Program-made: the position numbers and the translations under genes | Assembly (NCBI GenBank): GCA_012955965.1 | Contig: JABBZI010000014.1 | Span: 1-64,000 of the forward strand | Direction: 5' to 3' | Source of the DNA: Clostridioides difficile | Lineage (GTDB): Bacteria > Bacillota > Clostridia > Peptostreptococcales > Peptostreptococcaceae | Length of the DNA: 64,000 bases | Part shown: positions 44,575 to 53,592 of the stretch, piece after piece | How the letters are laid out: each line of letters starts with the position of its first letter | Position numbering within the stretch: the first letter of the stretch is position 1 | Notes under the pieces: model-generated | The model's input: only the letters and a program-made list of their open reading frames with translations | What the model was told of the DNA's origin: nothing | Database searches by the model: none

Positions 44575-44608
44575 TAAAAAGGTGTCGCCCTATTCTTAGT
44601 GCGACACC
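44575..44608 (-). terminator. Terminator of the usp operon
   Basis: GGTGTCGC (44581-44588) pairs with GCGACACC (44601-44608), an unusually GC-rich stem here, followed on the minus strand by TTTTTATTAT. Confidence 0.85.
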
Positions 44609-44613
44609 CACGA

Positions 44614-44916
44614 TTAATTTAAGTCTATTAAAATTTCACTTACTATAGATTTAGCATCTTCTATTATATACTTTGGATCAACTTCATAAAATTCTCTATC
44701 TATAAATCTGTCAATCTTATCTATACTTTCTATTGAATCACTTGTAACAAATAATACAATAGATGCATCTTCTATATCATAAATGGAAAGTTCATTTTTT
44801 ATATTATCATTCTCTTGAATTTCATAAACTAAATCAAACCCTAAATCATTTGCAGCTTCCTTAAGAGAATTTAAACTTCTTTCACTTTCACAAACTGCTA
44901 CTATCTTTTTATTCAT
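44614..44916 (-). CDS. Fructose-type PTS EIIB-like protein with altered active-site loop
   Basis: A 100-residue protein I read as a relative of the fructose-family PTS EIIB domain. The alignment by eye runs MNKKIVAVCESERSLNSLKE against the EIIB start (KIVAVTACPTGIAHTY), then DLGFDLVYEIQ, NELSIYDIEDASIVLFVTSD, FIDREFYEVDP. The Cys of the phosphorylation loop is retained (Cys9), but PTGIAHT is replaced by ESERSLN, so phosphotransfer is doubtful. No EIIA or EIIC is nearby. It follows the UspA gene with a 21-base gap, so it is probably a stand-alone sensor or effector. Family call is by pattern recognition only. Confidence 0.6.
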   Translation of the reverse strand: MNKKIVAVCESERSLNSLKEAANDLGFDLVYEIQENDNIKNELSIYDIEDASIVLFVTSDSIESIDKIDRFIDREFYEVDPKYIIEDAKSIVSEILIDLN

Positions 44917-44937
44917 ATTTCAAATACCTCACTAATT

Positions 44938-45348
44938 CTACTCCGGTACAATCATTACTATGCACTTTGCTTGTTTAACTACACTTGCTGTTACTGAACC
45001 TATAATTCTTGTAAGACCTTTTTTAGTAGATTTTGTCATAACTATAAAATCTACATTATCTTCTTTTGCTTTTCTAATTATTTCATCTCCTGGATATCCA
45101 AAAGTAAAGTGTACTTTAACATCATACTCACCCATTATCTCTGCTGCTTTATCCAGGATTCTTCTTCCTAAGTTCTCAGAATTCTTTATTTCTTCAGCCA
45201 GGGATATGCCATCAATAAATACTAGTTCTTTTACATTCATTATTTCTACTTCGACTTCATCTTTTTTGAATATTCCTTGTATAAATTCCAAAGAATGCAT
45301 ACTTCTCTCTGTCCCATCAATTGGTACTAATATTTTCTTTTTATTCAT
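44938..45348 (-). CDS. Universal stress protein (UspA family)
   Basis: A 136-residue nucleotide-binding-fold protein. Begins KKILVPIDGTERSMHSLEFI (the conserved Asp of the ATP pocket in VPIDG) and ends with KGLTRIIGSVTASVVKQAKC and IVMIVPE, including the GS of the phosphate loop. The first Gly of the usual G-2x-G is replaced (KSTKKG), so ATP binding may be weak. Co-transcribed with the EIIB-like gene. The inducing stress is unknown. Confidence 0.9.
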   Translation of the reverse strand: MNKKKILVPIDGTERSMHSLEFIQGIFKKDEVEVEIMNVKELVFIDGISLAEEIKNSENLGRRILDKAAEIMGEYDVKVHFTFGYPGDEIIRKAKEDNVDFIVMTKSTKKGLTRIIGSVTASVVKQAKCIVMIVPE

Positions 45349-45546
45349 GTCACATCTTCCTTTCTTACTTTAAAATAATTAAGTAAAATATATATTCTAA
45401 GTTATAAAAATATATAATAAATCTTTACTTTAGGAATTAATATTAATAATATGTATAATAATTTTAATATTTGTTATTGTGTTAATTTTATAATAAATAG
45501 TTAACAGTGTCAATAAACAAAATTGTAATTAAAAAAATAAAGGATG

Positions 45547-47475
45547 TTAGTCTACAAGTGCATTCTGTCTCAATAGATTTTTCAAAATGTCTTCTGGAAC
45601 TGGCTTAGAAAAATAATAACCTTGTAAATATTCACACTCCATATCAGCTAAATCTTCAGCACATTTAGCAGTCTCAACTCCTTCTGCTACAGCCTTCATA
45701 TTCAATTTATTTATAAGAGCTATAATAGTTTCAACTGTAAGTTTGTGCCTATCATCTTCATTCATAGACCAAATCAAACTCTTATCTAACTTAATTATTG
45801 AGAATGGCAAAGAAAGCATATTAGTAACTCCAGAATACGCAATTCCAAAGTCATCAAGTGAGAACTTAGCTCCTAAATTAATCAATCTCTCCATTGTTTC
45901 TTTAATTATATTAAAAGAACCTAATGCTACAGTCTCTGTAATTTCAAGTTTAAACTTAGTTGGTGATACATTGTATTTATCCATAAGATAAAGTAAGTCA
46001 TCAGCCAAGTTTTTTTGCATACATTGCACTACAGAAAGATTAACAGCTATATTATCTAATTTCAAATCTTCAAAATCATCACTAGCTATAAATTTACATA
46101 CCTTCTCAAAAACTACTAAGCCAATTGAGTTAATCAAACCTGTTTGTTCTGCAATTGTTATAAATTCATCAGGAGGTATAAATCCTAAGTCTTTATGCTC
46201 CATCCTAAGTAATGCTTCAGCTGAAGTAAATCTGCCTCTACTATTAGAAAATATTGGCTGATAATACACTTCAAATCCATCATTTTCTAATGCCTCTTTT
46301 AAACAATTTTTAATTACATGTTTTTTCTTTATCTTCTCACTTATAGAGGCATCTGCGTAAATAACATGTTTTGACTCAGAACGTTTTGCTTCATGTATAG
46401 AGAAATCTATAGCCACTATGACATCCTCTGTTGTTTCAGCATTTTCGGGATAATAAACGACAGCAATACTTGTTGCCAAATTAAAGTTTATCTCTTCTAC
46501 TAACCAAGGCTTTTTGAATCTTTCTTCTATTTTTTTAATAATATCTTCTGGCTCTATACCTAGTTGACTATTTACAACAATAGAAAATATATCTCCTCCT
46601 ATTCTGTATACATGATTTACATCATGTATATGAATCAAATATTTTCCAACCTCTTTTAATGCAATATCCCCATTTTTATTCCCAAAAGTTTCATTCATAA
46701 ATTTAAAGTCATCAAGTGCAATTGTAATAATAAATCCTGATTGTTCAGTATTGATATTTAAATCCAACTCTTGAATAAAAGATTGTCTATTGAGTACACC
46801 TGTAAGGTCATCAATAATAAGACCTCGATTCTGCATAGAAAGATATGTCAAAAGTAAACTACATGCACATGCAGCTCCTGTAAGAAGATACTGTAAAAAA
46901 ATTGCCTGTAATATAATTGCTACAACTGAAACTATAAGAAAACCTCTAATAGCCCATATTTTTGATTCATGCATTGCTTTTCTATATTTAAAAGACAAAA
47001 ATGCTGAATATATTGCATAAAAGAAAAAAGATGCAAAAGTTGCAACATATCCATAACCTCGTATATAACCTGTTTCTTTTGACAATCCAAATAGAATATG
47101 TGTAAAAGGATTTGTGATAGATAAGATTATACAAATTATGAGTGGTATAGATAAAAATAATAATCTTTTTTTCATATACCTTATATCTTGATAAATAATA
47201 GCCATAACATAAAACGATACAAGTGCTGCTGGTATTGGCAACAATAATAAATATACTTGGTTCAATAAAGCAGTAGTAAAAATCGGAATTTCATCTACAT
47301 TATTTAGACAAAATGAGCCTAAAATATTTGAAATTATAAATAAAAATGAGAATACTAAAAGTGCACAATATATTTTGTTTTGTAACGTAGGTATAAATTT
47401 ACTTCTAAAAAAATATACCATTAAAAAAATGACTATAATTGCAGAAAAAATTTCATATTCTATATGCCATACCAT
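45547..47475 (-). CDS. Membrane c-di-GMP phosphodiesterase with degenerate GGDEF (GGDEF-EAL)
   Basis: A 642-residue membrane protein. About seven hydrophobic helices span residues 5-215, then a GGDEF domain and an EAL domain. GGDEF is altered to GGDIF (in RIGGDIFSIVV), so cyclase activity is unlikely; it may bind GTP as a regulator. The EAL domain keeps its key residues: EALLR, NLSV, EITET, LDDFGIAYSG, IKLDKSLI, VAEGVET, and LQGYYFSKP. The prediction is c-di-GMP hydrolysis controlled by a membrane signal. In C. difficile c-di-GMP controls motility and adhesion. Monocistronic. Confidence 0.9.
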   Translation of the reverse strand: MVWHIEYEIFSAIIVIFLMVYFFRSKFIPTLQNKIYCALLVFSFLFIISNILGSFCLNNVDEIPIFTTALLNQVYLLLLPIPAALVSFYVMAIIYQDIRYMKKRLLFLSIPLIICIILSITNPFTHILFGLSKETGYIRGYGYVATFASFFFYAIYSAFLSFKYRKAMHESKIWAIRGFLIVSVVAIILQAIFLQYLLTGAACACSLLLTYLSMQNRGLIIDDLTGVLNRQSFIQELDLNINTEQSGFIITIALDDFKFMNETFGNKNGDIALKEVGKYLIHIHDVNHVYRIGGDIFSIVVNSQLGIEPEDIIKKIEERFKKPWLVEEINFNLATSIAVVYYPENAETTEDVIVAIDFSIHEAKRSESKHVIYADASISEKIKKKHVIKNCLKEALENDGFEVYYQPIFSNSRGRFTSAEALLRMEHKDLGFIPPDEFITIAEQTGLINSIGLVVFEKVCKFIASDDFEDLKLDNIAVNLSVVQCMQKNLADDLLYLMDKYNVSPTKFKLEITETVALGSFNIIKETMERLINLGAKFSLDDFGIAYSGVTNMLSLPFSIIKLDKSLIWSMNEDDRHKLTVETIIALINKLNMKAVAEGVETAKCAEDLADMECEYLQGYYFSKPVPEDILKNLLRQNALVD

Positions 47476-47650
47476 AAACTTCCCTCACTATTAATGTTTA
47501 ATTTTAATTATTTTAATAATATAATTAATTTATAATTATATTATAATTTATCTTGAGTAATTTTATGGAAAAATTTTTATTTTATAACTTTTACACCAAA
47601 TCCCCACTAAAAATCTAAATTTATTATAATTCTTATTGCGCATATAGAAA

Positions 47651-48139
47651 TTAAGCAAATAGTTCTTTTGCTTTAGTAGCAATTCTTTCACCAAATATTA
47701 CTGCCTTCTCATTTTGTACTTCTGGTCCTTCAACTGAATGTACATGACCTAAATGGATAAATGGTTTCCCTAAAGAGCCTCCTCCAGAGTACACAAGCAT
47801 GCCTTTTACCATCAAGTGACCTACTATAGTAAGTATAGCAACATCTGGACCTCCACAAACATAGTCACATGTAGCAAAAACAGCCCCTAATTTTCCAGCT
47901 AAGTTGATTTTTTTTGAATCTTCATCAAACCATTTTTTTACTTCCCAAGTTGTATTTGCTAAATAAGTTGGTGTTCCAAATATTACTGCCTTACTTTCAC
48001 TTAAATACGCTGAGTCAATATTGTCGAATCTCATGAGTTTAACTTCTACTCCATCCACTTTTTTAGCTCCATCTTCTATCAGCTTAGCTACCTTTTCTGT
48101 GTTTCCACTTCTTGTTTGATATAATATAGTAATCTTCAA
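47651..48139 (-). CDS. Flavodoxin-fold NADPH-dependent reductase-like protein (WrbA-like)
   Basis: A 162-residue flavodoxin-like protein. The start is TTG at 48139 after GGGGG; the frame continues upstream to 48184 without a site. The FMN phosphate loop is YQTRSGNTEKV, and later GTPTYLANTTWEVKKWFDE and TCDYVCGGPDV, together with GHLMVKGMLVYSGGGS, match the WrbA/NAD(P)H:quinone reductase group of the flavodoxin fold. Electron partner unknown. Confidence 0.85.
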   Translation of the reverse strand: MKITILYQTRSGNTEKVAKLIEDGAKKVDGVEVKLMRFDNIDSAYLSESKAVIFGTPTYLANTTWEVKKWFDEDSKKINLAGKLGAVFATCDYVCGGPDVAILTIVGHLMVKGMLVYSGGGSLGKPFIHLGHVHSVEGPEVQNEKAVIFGERIATKAKELFA

Positions 48140-48274
48140 CTTTAATTCCCCCTTATTTAATAAAAATAATTTATTATATGTCAAATTATAGCACTAATTT
48201 TGCTATACTACAAAGAACTAGTCGATTATTTTTTTATTAACTATTCAATTAAAAAAATACCTAAATTTATTGCT

Positions 48275-49285
48275 TTAAAAGATACCTAAACTCACTTTTA
48301 ACTTACTTATTTCAATTTCAACTATGTCTGATATATCTTGGAATGACATTCCCCTATCATAAAGTTTTCCTGCAATTTTGATTTTTGCATTTTCTTCTCC
48401 CTTTTTAATCAATGCTCTGTTTTCTTTTTCTATTACATTTCTAACATAGCGTTTTGCAAAGGGCTCATTATTATCACATAAAATTTTATATTTTTCTTTA
48501 TTTTCTTTTACAAAACTAAGTGCTCTTTTATCTTGTTTTATAGCTTCTGTACAAATTTCTTCTGTTTGCTCTTTTACAAATTTTAATGCCAATCCATATT
48601 GTCTTACCGCCTTTAAACATATACCAATAGTTTGTTCCTTTACAAATTCTAGTGCCATTCCATTTTGTCTTACTGCTCTTAGGCAAATCGTCTCTGTTTG
48701 CTCTTTTACAAATTTCAAATCAAGTCCATTCTGTCTCACTGCTTCCATACATATTTCCTCTGTTTGATTTTCTACCCATTTTAGATTATAACTACAATGC
48801 TTAACTGCTTCCATGCATATTTTTTCTGTTTGGTTTTTTACCCTAGCTAACCCAAATTCGCTATTTCTTACTGCTTCTATACAGATTTCTTCTGTTTGCT
48901 CTTTTACATATTCCAATGCAGCACCATTTTTTTCAACAGCTCTTAAGCATAATTCTTCTGTTTGGTTTTCTATGTATTTTAATGCGGTTCCATCTTGATT
49001 AATGGCTAACATACAAATTTCTTCTGTTGGCTCTTCCACAAATTCTAGCATTCTCCAATCTTGTTTAACTGCCTCTATACATATTTTTTCTGTTTGATTT
49101 TGAACACATTTTATTGCATTACAATTTTGTCTGACGGCTTCTAAACATATATCTTCTGTTTGATTTTTTATGTATATTAAATTCAATCCATTTTTTCTTA
49201 CTATTTCTAAATATTCATCTTCTGTCTTATTATCAAAATCATCATTATCTATTGATTCAAATATATCATTTTTATTTTCTTGCAT
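48275..49285 (-). CDS. DUF4116-type tandem-repeat protein
   Basis: A 336-residue protein made of about ten tandem 22-residue units of the form QTEEICxxAVRQNGxALxFVKE (DUF4116 family), residues about 35-265. The repeats are near-identical to one another, so the DNA carries a 66-base periodicity. A short basic segment around residue 290 and a final helical region (GKLYDRGMSFQDISDIVEIE) complete the chain; the end resembles the tail found on some PD-(D/E)XK nuclease-family transposase fragments. No signal peptide. Function unknown; probably protein-protein binding. Confidence 0.8.
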   Translation of the reverse strand: MQENKNDIFESIDNDDFDNKTEDEYLEIVRKNGLNLIYIKNQTEDICLEAVRQNCNAIKCVQNQTEKICIEAVKQDWRMLEFVEEPTEEICMLAINQDGTALKYIENQTEELCLRAVEKNGAALEYVKEQTEEICIEAVRNSEFGLARVKNQTEKICMEAVKHCSYNLKWVENQTEEICMEAVRQNGLDLKFVKEQTETICLRAVRQNGMALEFVKEQTIGICLKAVRQYGLALKFVKEQTEEICTEAIKQDKRALSFVKENKEKYKILCDNNEPFAKRYVRNVIEKENRALIKKGEENAKIKIAGKLYDRGMSFQDISDIVEIEISKLKVSLGIF

Positions 49286-49775
49286 ATTCTAAATTCACCC
49301 CTTATAAATTTTATAAAATTCAATAAATTTACTCTCATTTTTATTCTATCAAAGAATATAAAAATTTTTGAGTCTTGTTTTTTTTTGCATAATCATTTGT
49401 ATGTTAAAAAATAAATTAATTACTTTAATTCCAGTATACAATACCCAAAATATGTGGTATATTTTAACTATAATATATTTTTATATATTATTGTCAGAAT
49501 ATTTAAAGTTAAATTTATATAGAATATTTTTATTTATATATCACTTATGTTTGGATATATTTTTCTTTTTTCTTTTTTAGTTTTCGGGTTAGTAAGGGGT
49601 TAGTAATTTGGGTTTTCATAGGATATTATTTTTACAATTAGTTTTATTTTATCTAATTTATATATCTTATCATTAATAAAACTAAATATGATTTAAATAA
49701 TTCCTTGAGATAAATTTAATAAAACTTAGAATCCTTGTCTAAGCTTAAAATACTAAAATTATTGGGAGGATATAA
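49286..49775. other. Non-coding AT-rich gap with a G-rich direct repeat
   Basis: 490 bases without a gene I trust. Contains two copies of GGGTTAGTAA (49586-49595 and 49597-49606) followed by TTTGGG, G-rich in an otherwise AT-rich stretch. A 70-residue open frame at 49368-49580 is low-complexity and hydrophobic with no ribosome site, so I do not call it. Confidence 0.4.
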
Positions 49776-50123
49776 ATGATGGACCAAATTAAACGCTTAC
49801 AGGAATTGCAACAAAAATCATACTTGACTAAAGAAGAATTTGAGGAATTAAAAAACAGCACATATATTGAAAAATTTGAATTAAGAGATGAATGTGATAA
49901 CTCTTATATTTATACATTTTATACTAATGACAAATGTAATGATATAAAATTTATAAAATCACAATTTATCGTTACACTTATAAAAGGCGGTTTCTTATGT
50001 GAGTGTGGCGGTGTATTTAGACAAAAGAAAATAGTTGATGAATATGATTACGGGTATAATGCTATATATAGATGTGATTCTTGTGGAAAAGAACTTGATA
50101 AAGAAGTAGAAAATTATGATTAA
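49776..50123 (+). CDS. Hypothetical zinc-ribbon protein
   Basis: A 115-residue protein with GGGAGGA before ATG 49776 (ATG 49779 also possible). N-terminus has a SHOCT-like helix (LQELQQKSYLTKEEFEELKN). The C-terminal half has four Cys in two knuckles, CECGGVF and CDSCGKELD, spaced 34 residues apart, a zinc ribbon. I do not recognise a family. Stand-alone; an upstream G-rich repeat may regulate it. Followed by a terminator. Confidence 0.65.
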   Translation: MMDQIKRLQELQQKSYLTKEEFEELKNSTYIEKFELRDECDNSYIYTFYTNDKCNDIKFIKSQFIVTLIKGGFLCECGGVFRQKKIVDEYDYGYNAIYRCDSCGKELDKEVENYD

Positions 50124-50187
50124 ACAACAACCTATTCAAAATAGCTTTTGTAAATACTAGATAAAAGTCACTCTGAATTTGAACTAT

Positions 50188-50243
50188 AACCCTCTTAGGA
50201 GACAGTTAAAATATGTAAATCTGTCTAAAACTAGGAGGGTTTT
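50188..50243. terminator. Terminator after the zinc-ribbon gene
   Basis: AACCCTCTTAG (50188-50198) pairs with CTAGGAGGGTT (50231-50241) with one G-T pair, plus an inner GAGACAG/CTGTCT stem and a TTTT tail; convergent with the activator gene. Confidence 0.75.
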
Positions 50244-50283
50244 GCTATGCCTAAAATAATTGAATCATATTTAAAGATTAAAA

Positions 50284-51657
50284 TTACTTTAATTCAATTT
50301 CGTACTTTTTTATTTTCTTATATAAAAGACTTTTATGTATCCCCATAACCTCTGCTGCCTTAGAACATTTCCAATTATACTTTGTTAACACATCAATAAT
50401 TAAGCTCTTCTCATAATTCTCCACCATTTCATGAATTGAGCAGTTACTATCCACATTACATTGAGCTACTCTACTGATATTATCCATTTTAGATGGAAGG
50501 TCACACATCATAATGACCATATCATCACTTACAGCATAAGCACTTTTTATTACATTTTGTAGTTCTCTTATATTTCCTGGCCAAATATAGTTAATAAAAC
50601 AATTTTTAACCTTATCACTTAAAACCTTCAATTCCTTATATTCAACATTTAATTTATTTAATATATAATTTGCTAACAATAAAATATCATCTTGTCTGTC
50701 CTTTAATTCCATCATATGAATATTTATTACATTTAACCTATAGTATAAATCTTCTCTAAATAATCCCTCTTCAACCATCTTACTTAAATTCTTTCTTGTG
50801 GCAGAGATTACTCTTACATCTATTTTTATAGTTTTAAGACCTCCAACTGGTTCTATCTCGTTTTCCTGAAGAACTCTTAAAAGTTTTGCTTGCATGGTCA
50901 AAGGCATATCACCTATTTCATCCAAGAAGATTGTGCCATTATTTGCAACTAAAAATTTACCTTTTTTGCCTCCTTTTTTTGCTCCTGTAAAAGCACCTTC
51001 ATCATACCCAAACAACTCTGATTCCAATAATTCTTCTGGTATTGCAGCACAGTTTATACTAACCATAGGTTTGTCTGCTCTACTGCTATTATTATGAATT
51101 GCTCTAGCAAATACTTCTTTACCTGTACCTGTTTCCCCCGTTAAAAGTACTGAGAAGTTCGTTTTAGAAGCTTTCATACCTGTTTTCTTAAGTTCTATGA
51201 AATCTCTATTTTCACCTATGAGTTTATCAAAACTACATTTATCCTTAAACTGCTCTTTGTAATATTGGAGTTCCATATATTCCGACATTAACTTTTTAGC
51301 TACATCAAATGATTGTAATCTAAATTTAACTTGAGCTACCCCTGCAACTACTTCGCCACTGTCATTTTCTACATAAGATCTGCTTACTATTACACTTTTT
51401 TCTTTTGTTTCTCCACCTGAGTAATGGTGTATAGCTCCTTCTTCACAATATTTATCTCTCATAACATCTAACATTTTTGTATTTGGTATAATACTTTGTA
51501 TATTGTGTCCTATTATATCTTCTTTTGCTTTCCCTAAGAAATCACAATATTTATCATTAATATCTATGATTACTCCATATTTATCTACAACAATAAAACC
51601 ATCATCAGTCATGGATAATACTCTTGCAAATATATCCTTATACCAGTGCTCTTTCAT
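50284..51657 (-). CDS. Sigma-54-dependent transcriptional activator
   Basis: A 457-residue bacterial enhancer-binding protein. N-terminal PAS sensor (about 10-120; [21 protein letters not shown]), central AAA+ domain (about 140-375) with Walker A GETGTGKE, the sigma-54 contact loop [10 protein letters not shown], Walker B FLDEIGDM and arginine-finger region, and a C-terminal Fis-type HTH ([19 protein letters not shown]). The intact GAFTGA means it can drive sigma-54 open-complex formation. It lies just downstream of the EtfBA operon, which has a -24/-12 promoter, so it probably controls that operon. The PAS ligand is unknown. Confidence 0.93.
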   Translation of the reverse strand: MKEHWYKDIFARVLSMTDDGFIVVDKYGVIIDINDKYCDFLGKAKEDIIGHNIQSIIPNTKMLDVMRDKYCEEGAIHHYSGGETKEKSVIVSRSYVENDSGEVVAGVAQVKFRLQSFDVAKKLMSEYMELQYYKEQFKDKCSFDKLIGENRDFIELKKTGMKASKTNFSVLLTGETGTGKEVFARAIHNNSSRADKPMVSINCAAIPEELLESELFGYDEGAFTGAKKGGKKGKFLVANNGTIFLDEIGDMPLTMQAKLLRVLQENEIEPVGGLKTIKIDVRVISATRKNLSKMVEEGLFREDLYYRLNVINIHMMELKDRQDDILLLANYILNKLNVEYKELKVLSDKVKNCFINYIWPGNIRELQNVIKSAYAVSDDMVIMMCDLPSKMDNISRVAQCNVDSNCSIHEMVENYEKSLIIDVLTKYNWKCSKAAEVMGIHKSLLYKKIKKYEIELK

Positions 51658-51693
51658 TGTTTCATCCCTCCACTATAACCTTCAGCAAAATAA

Positions 51694-51725
51694 TAAGTCT
51701 TACAATACAATATTATAAGACTTAC
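51694..51725 (-). terminator. Weak terminator between etfA and the sigma-54 activator
   Basis: TAAGTCTTA (51694-51702) pairs with TAAGACTTA (51717-51725); the minus-strand reading continues TTATTTTG. It may allow read-through into the activator gene. Confidence 0.55.
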
Positions 51726-51754
51726 CATTCTATATATTCAATGTTTTCCAAAAG

Positions 51755-52777
51755 TTACCTATTTAATGATTCTATTATTTCAGGTATAATTTCATATAAA
51801 TCCCCTACAATTCCATAGTTACATATATTGAAAATAGGTGCTTTTGAATCTTTATTTATGGCAACTATATATTTAGAGTCACTCATCCCTGCTAAATGTT
51901 GTATTGCTCCAGATATACCACATGCAATATACAACTCAGGTCTAACAGTAGTTCCTGTTTGCCCAACTTGATGAGAATGCTCTATCCACCCTGAATCTAC
52001 TGCTGCTCTTGAAGCTCCAATCTCTGCTCCTAATTTATCAGCCAATTCTTTTATTAGTTCAAATCCTTCTGACCTCTTTAATCCTCTTCCTCCTGAAACT
52101 ATTATTCTAGCATCAGTTAGATTTATAGATTTCTTCCCTTGTGGAAGTATTTCTAATAATCTAGTTCTAATCATTTTTTCAGTAAGTCCTGGATTAACAA
52201 CCTCTAAAACTCCAGTTTCTGATTCAGTTCTTATAGCTTTTGCCATAACTCCTGGGCGAACAGTTGACATCTGTGGTCTATTTTTAGGACAAACAATAGT
52301 AGCCATTAGATTTCCACCAAATGCTGGTCTTGTTTGTAATAACTTATTATCTGTTGAATCTATTTCAAGTTTTGTACAGTCAGCAGTTAGACCTGTTCCA
52401 ACTTTACCTGCAATTCTAGGTGCAATATCTCTTCCTATAGAAGTAGCTCCAACTAATACAACCTCTGGCTTTTTTGCTTCAATTAAACCTGCAATTGAAA
52501 TTGCATATCCATCAGTTGTAAAATCTTTAAGAAGAGGGTCGTTGATATAATATGCTTTATCAACACTATAGTGAAGTAATTCCTTTACTTCTTTCTCTAC
52601 TTCATATCCAGCTATTACAACTGCAAGCTCTTTTCCTAATTGGTCAGCAAGTTTTCTTCCCTCACCAATAAGTTCTATAGTAACAGGATTAATTTTACCT
52701 TCCCTTTGCTCTCCTATTACCCAAACTCCATTATAATCATTTAAATTTATACTTTGATTAACTTTTGCTCTCATCAT
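51755..52777 (-). CDS. etfA: Electron transfer flavoprotein, alpha subunit
   Basis: A 340-residue FAD-binding subunit of Etf. ATG 52777 after GGGGTG, ten bases past etfB. The FAD motif near the C-terminus is VSGGRGLKRSEGF, and SGAIQHLAGMSDSKYIVAINK, APIFNICNYGIVGDL are classic EtfA. With EtfB it carries electrons to or from the acyl-CoA dehydrogenase encoded upstream; anaerobic Etf of this type often bifurcates electrons between ferredoxin and an enoyl-CoA, an inference here. Confidence 0.95.
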   Translation of the reverse strand: MMRAKVNQSINLNDYNGVWVIGEQREGKINPVTIELIGEGRKLADQLGKELAVVIAGYEVEKEVKELLHYSVDKAYYINDPLLKDFTTDGYAISIAGLIEAKKPEVVLVGATSIGRDIAPRIAGKVGTGLTADCTKLEIDSTDNKLLQTRPAFGGNLMATIVCPKNRPQMSTVRPGVMAKAIRTESETGVLEVVNPGLTEKMIRTRLLEILPQGKKSINLTDARIIVSGGRGLKRSEGFELIKELADKLGAEIGASRAAVDSGWIEHSHQVGQTGTTVRPELYIACGISGAIQHLAGMSDSKYIVAINKDSKAPIFNICNYGIVGDLYEIIPEIIESLNR

Positions 52778-52787
52778 ATTAACACCC

Positions 52788-53582
52788 CTATACTAGTTTC
52801 AAATCGAATAATATTTCTATTAACTTTTCAGCTTTTTCTTTCTTATTTATACCTTCGATTATTTCATTATGTTTGTCTTTAACTGGTACAAACGACTTGT
52901 AAACATTTGTAGGTGAACCCTTTAATCCAATTTGAGTTGTATCAACATCTAAGTCTGAAAGTGTTAACACAGTAATTTTTTCATCTCCATTATTGTAAGC
53001 TTCTAAGATTCCTTTAACACTTGGATATCTTGGATTATTTAACTCTTTTATAGCAGTTAATAAAACTGGAATCTCTGCTTCTATTAAATAATCTCCTGTC
53101 TCTGTATAACGAGTTACTAGTAGTTTATCATCTTTAACCTTTACTTCTTTTGCGTATGTAACCTGTGGTACCTCCAAGAATTCTGCAACCTCTGGTCCAA
53201 CCTGAGCTGTATCTCCATCTATAGCTTGTCTTCCACAGAATATCACATCATAATTTCCAACCTTCTCTATAGCCGCAGCAATAATTGTAGATGTAGCCCA
53301 AGTATCTGAACCACCAAAAGCTCTATCTGAAATTAAATATGCCTCATCAGCCCCCATTGCCAAAGCTTCTTTTAAAGCACTTTTAGCTTGAGGAGGTCCC
53401 ATACTTATAACTTTAATAACTGCTCCCAGTTCATCTTTTATTTTTAAAGCTTCTTCCAAAGCATTTCTGTCATCTGGATTGATTATACTTGGTACACCAT
53501 CTCTTATTAGGGTACCTGTCTCTTTATTTATTTTAACTTCATTAGTGTCTGGAACTTGCTTTAAACAAACAATTATATTCAT
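52788..53582 (-). CDS. etfB: Electron transfer flavoprotein, beta subunit
   Basis: A 264-residue Etf beta subunit; ATG 53582 after GGAGGAAG. The signature MNIIVCLKQVPDTNEVKIN, then IINPDDRNALEEALKIKDE, the adenylate-binding VISMGPPQAKSALKEALAMG and CGRQAIDGDTAQVGPEVAEF are complete. The motif set resembles the bifurcating EtfB partners of Bcd and caffeyl-CoA reductase. Pairs with EtfA; gene order acd-etfB-etfA with 10-base gaps implies one stoichiometric complex. Confidence 0.95.
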   Translation of the reverse strand: MNIIVCLKQVPDTNEVKINKETGTLIRDGVPSIINPDDRNALEEALKIKDELGAVIKVISMGPPQAKSALKEALAMGADEAYLISDRAFGGSDTWATSTIIAAAIEKVGNYDVIFCGRQAIDGDTAQVGPEVAEFLEVPQVTYAKEVKVKDDKLLVTRYTETGDYLIEAEIPVLLTAIKELNNPRYPSVKGILEAYNNGDEKITVLTLSDLDVDTTQIGLKGSPTNVYKSFVPVKDKHNEIIEGINKKEKAEKLIEILFDLKLV

Positions 53583-53592
53583 ACTCTTCCTC

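Noticed and set aside
49368-49580. 70-residue plus-strand open frame in the 490-base gap
   Set aside because: Hydrophobic, low-complexity and rich in Phe/Leu/Ile; no ribosome site; fits chance translation of AT-rich DNA. A type I toxin was considered but there is no antitoxin-like promoter or usual toxin size.
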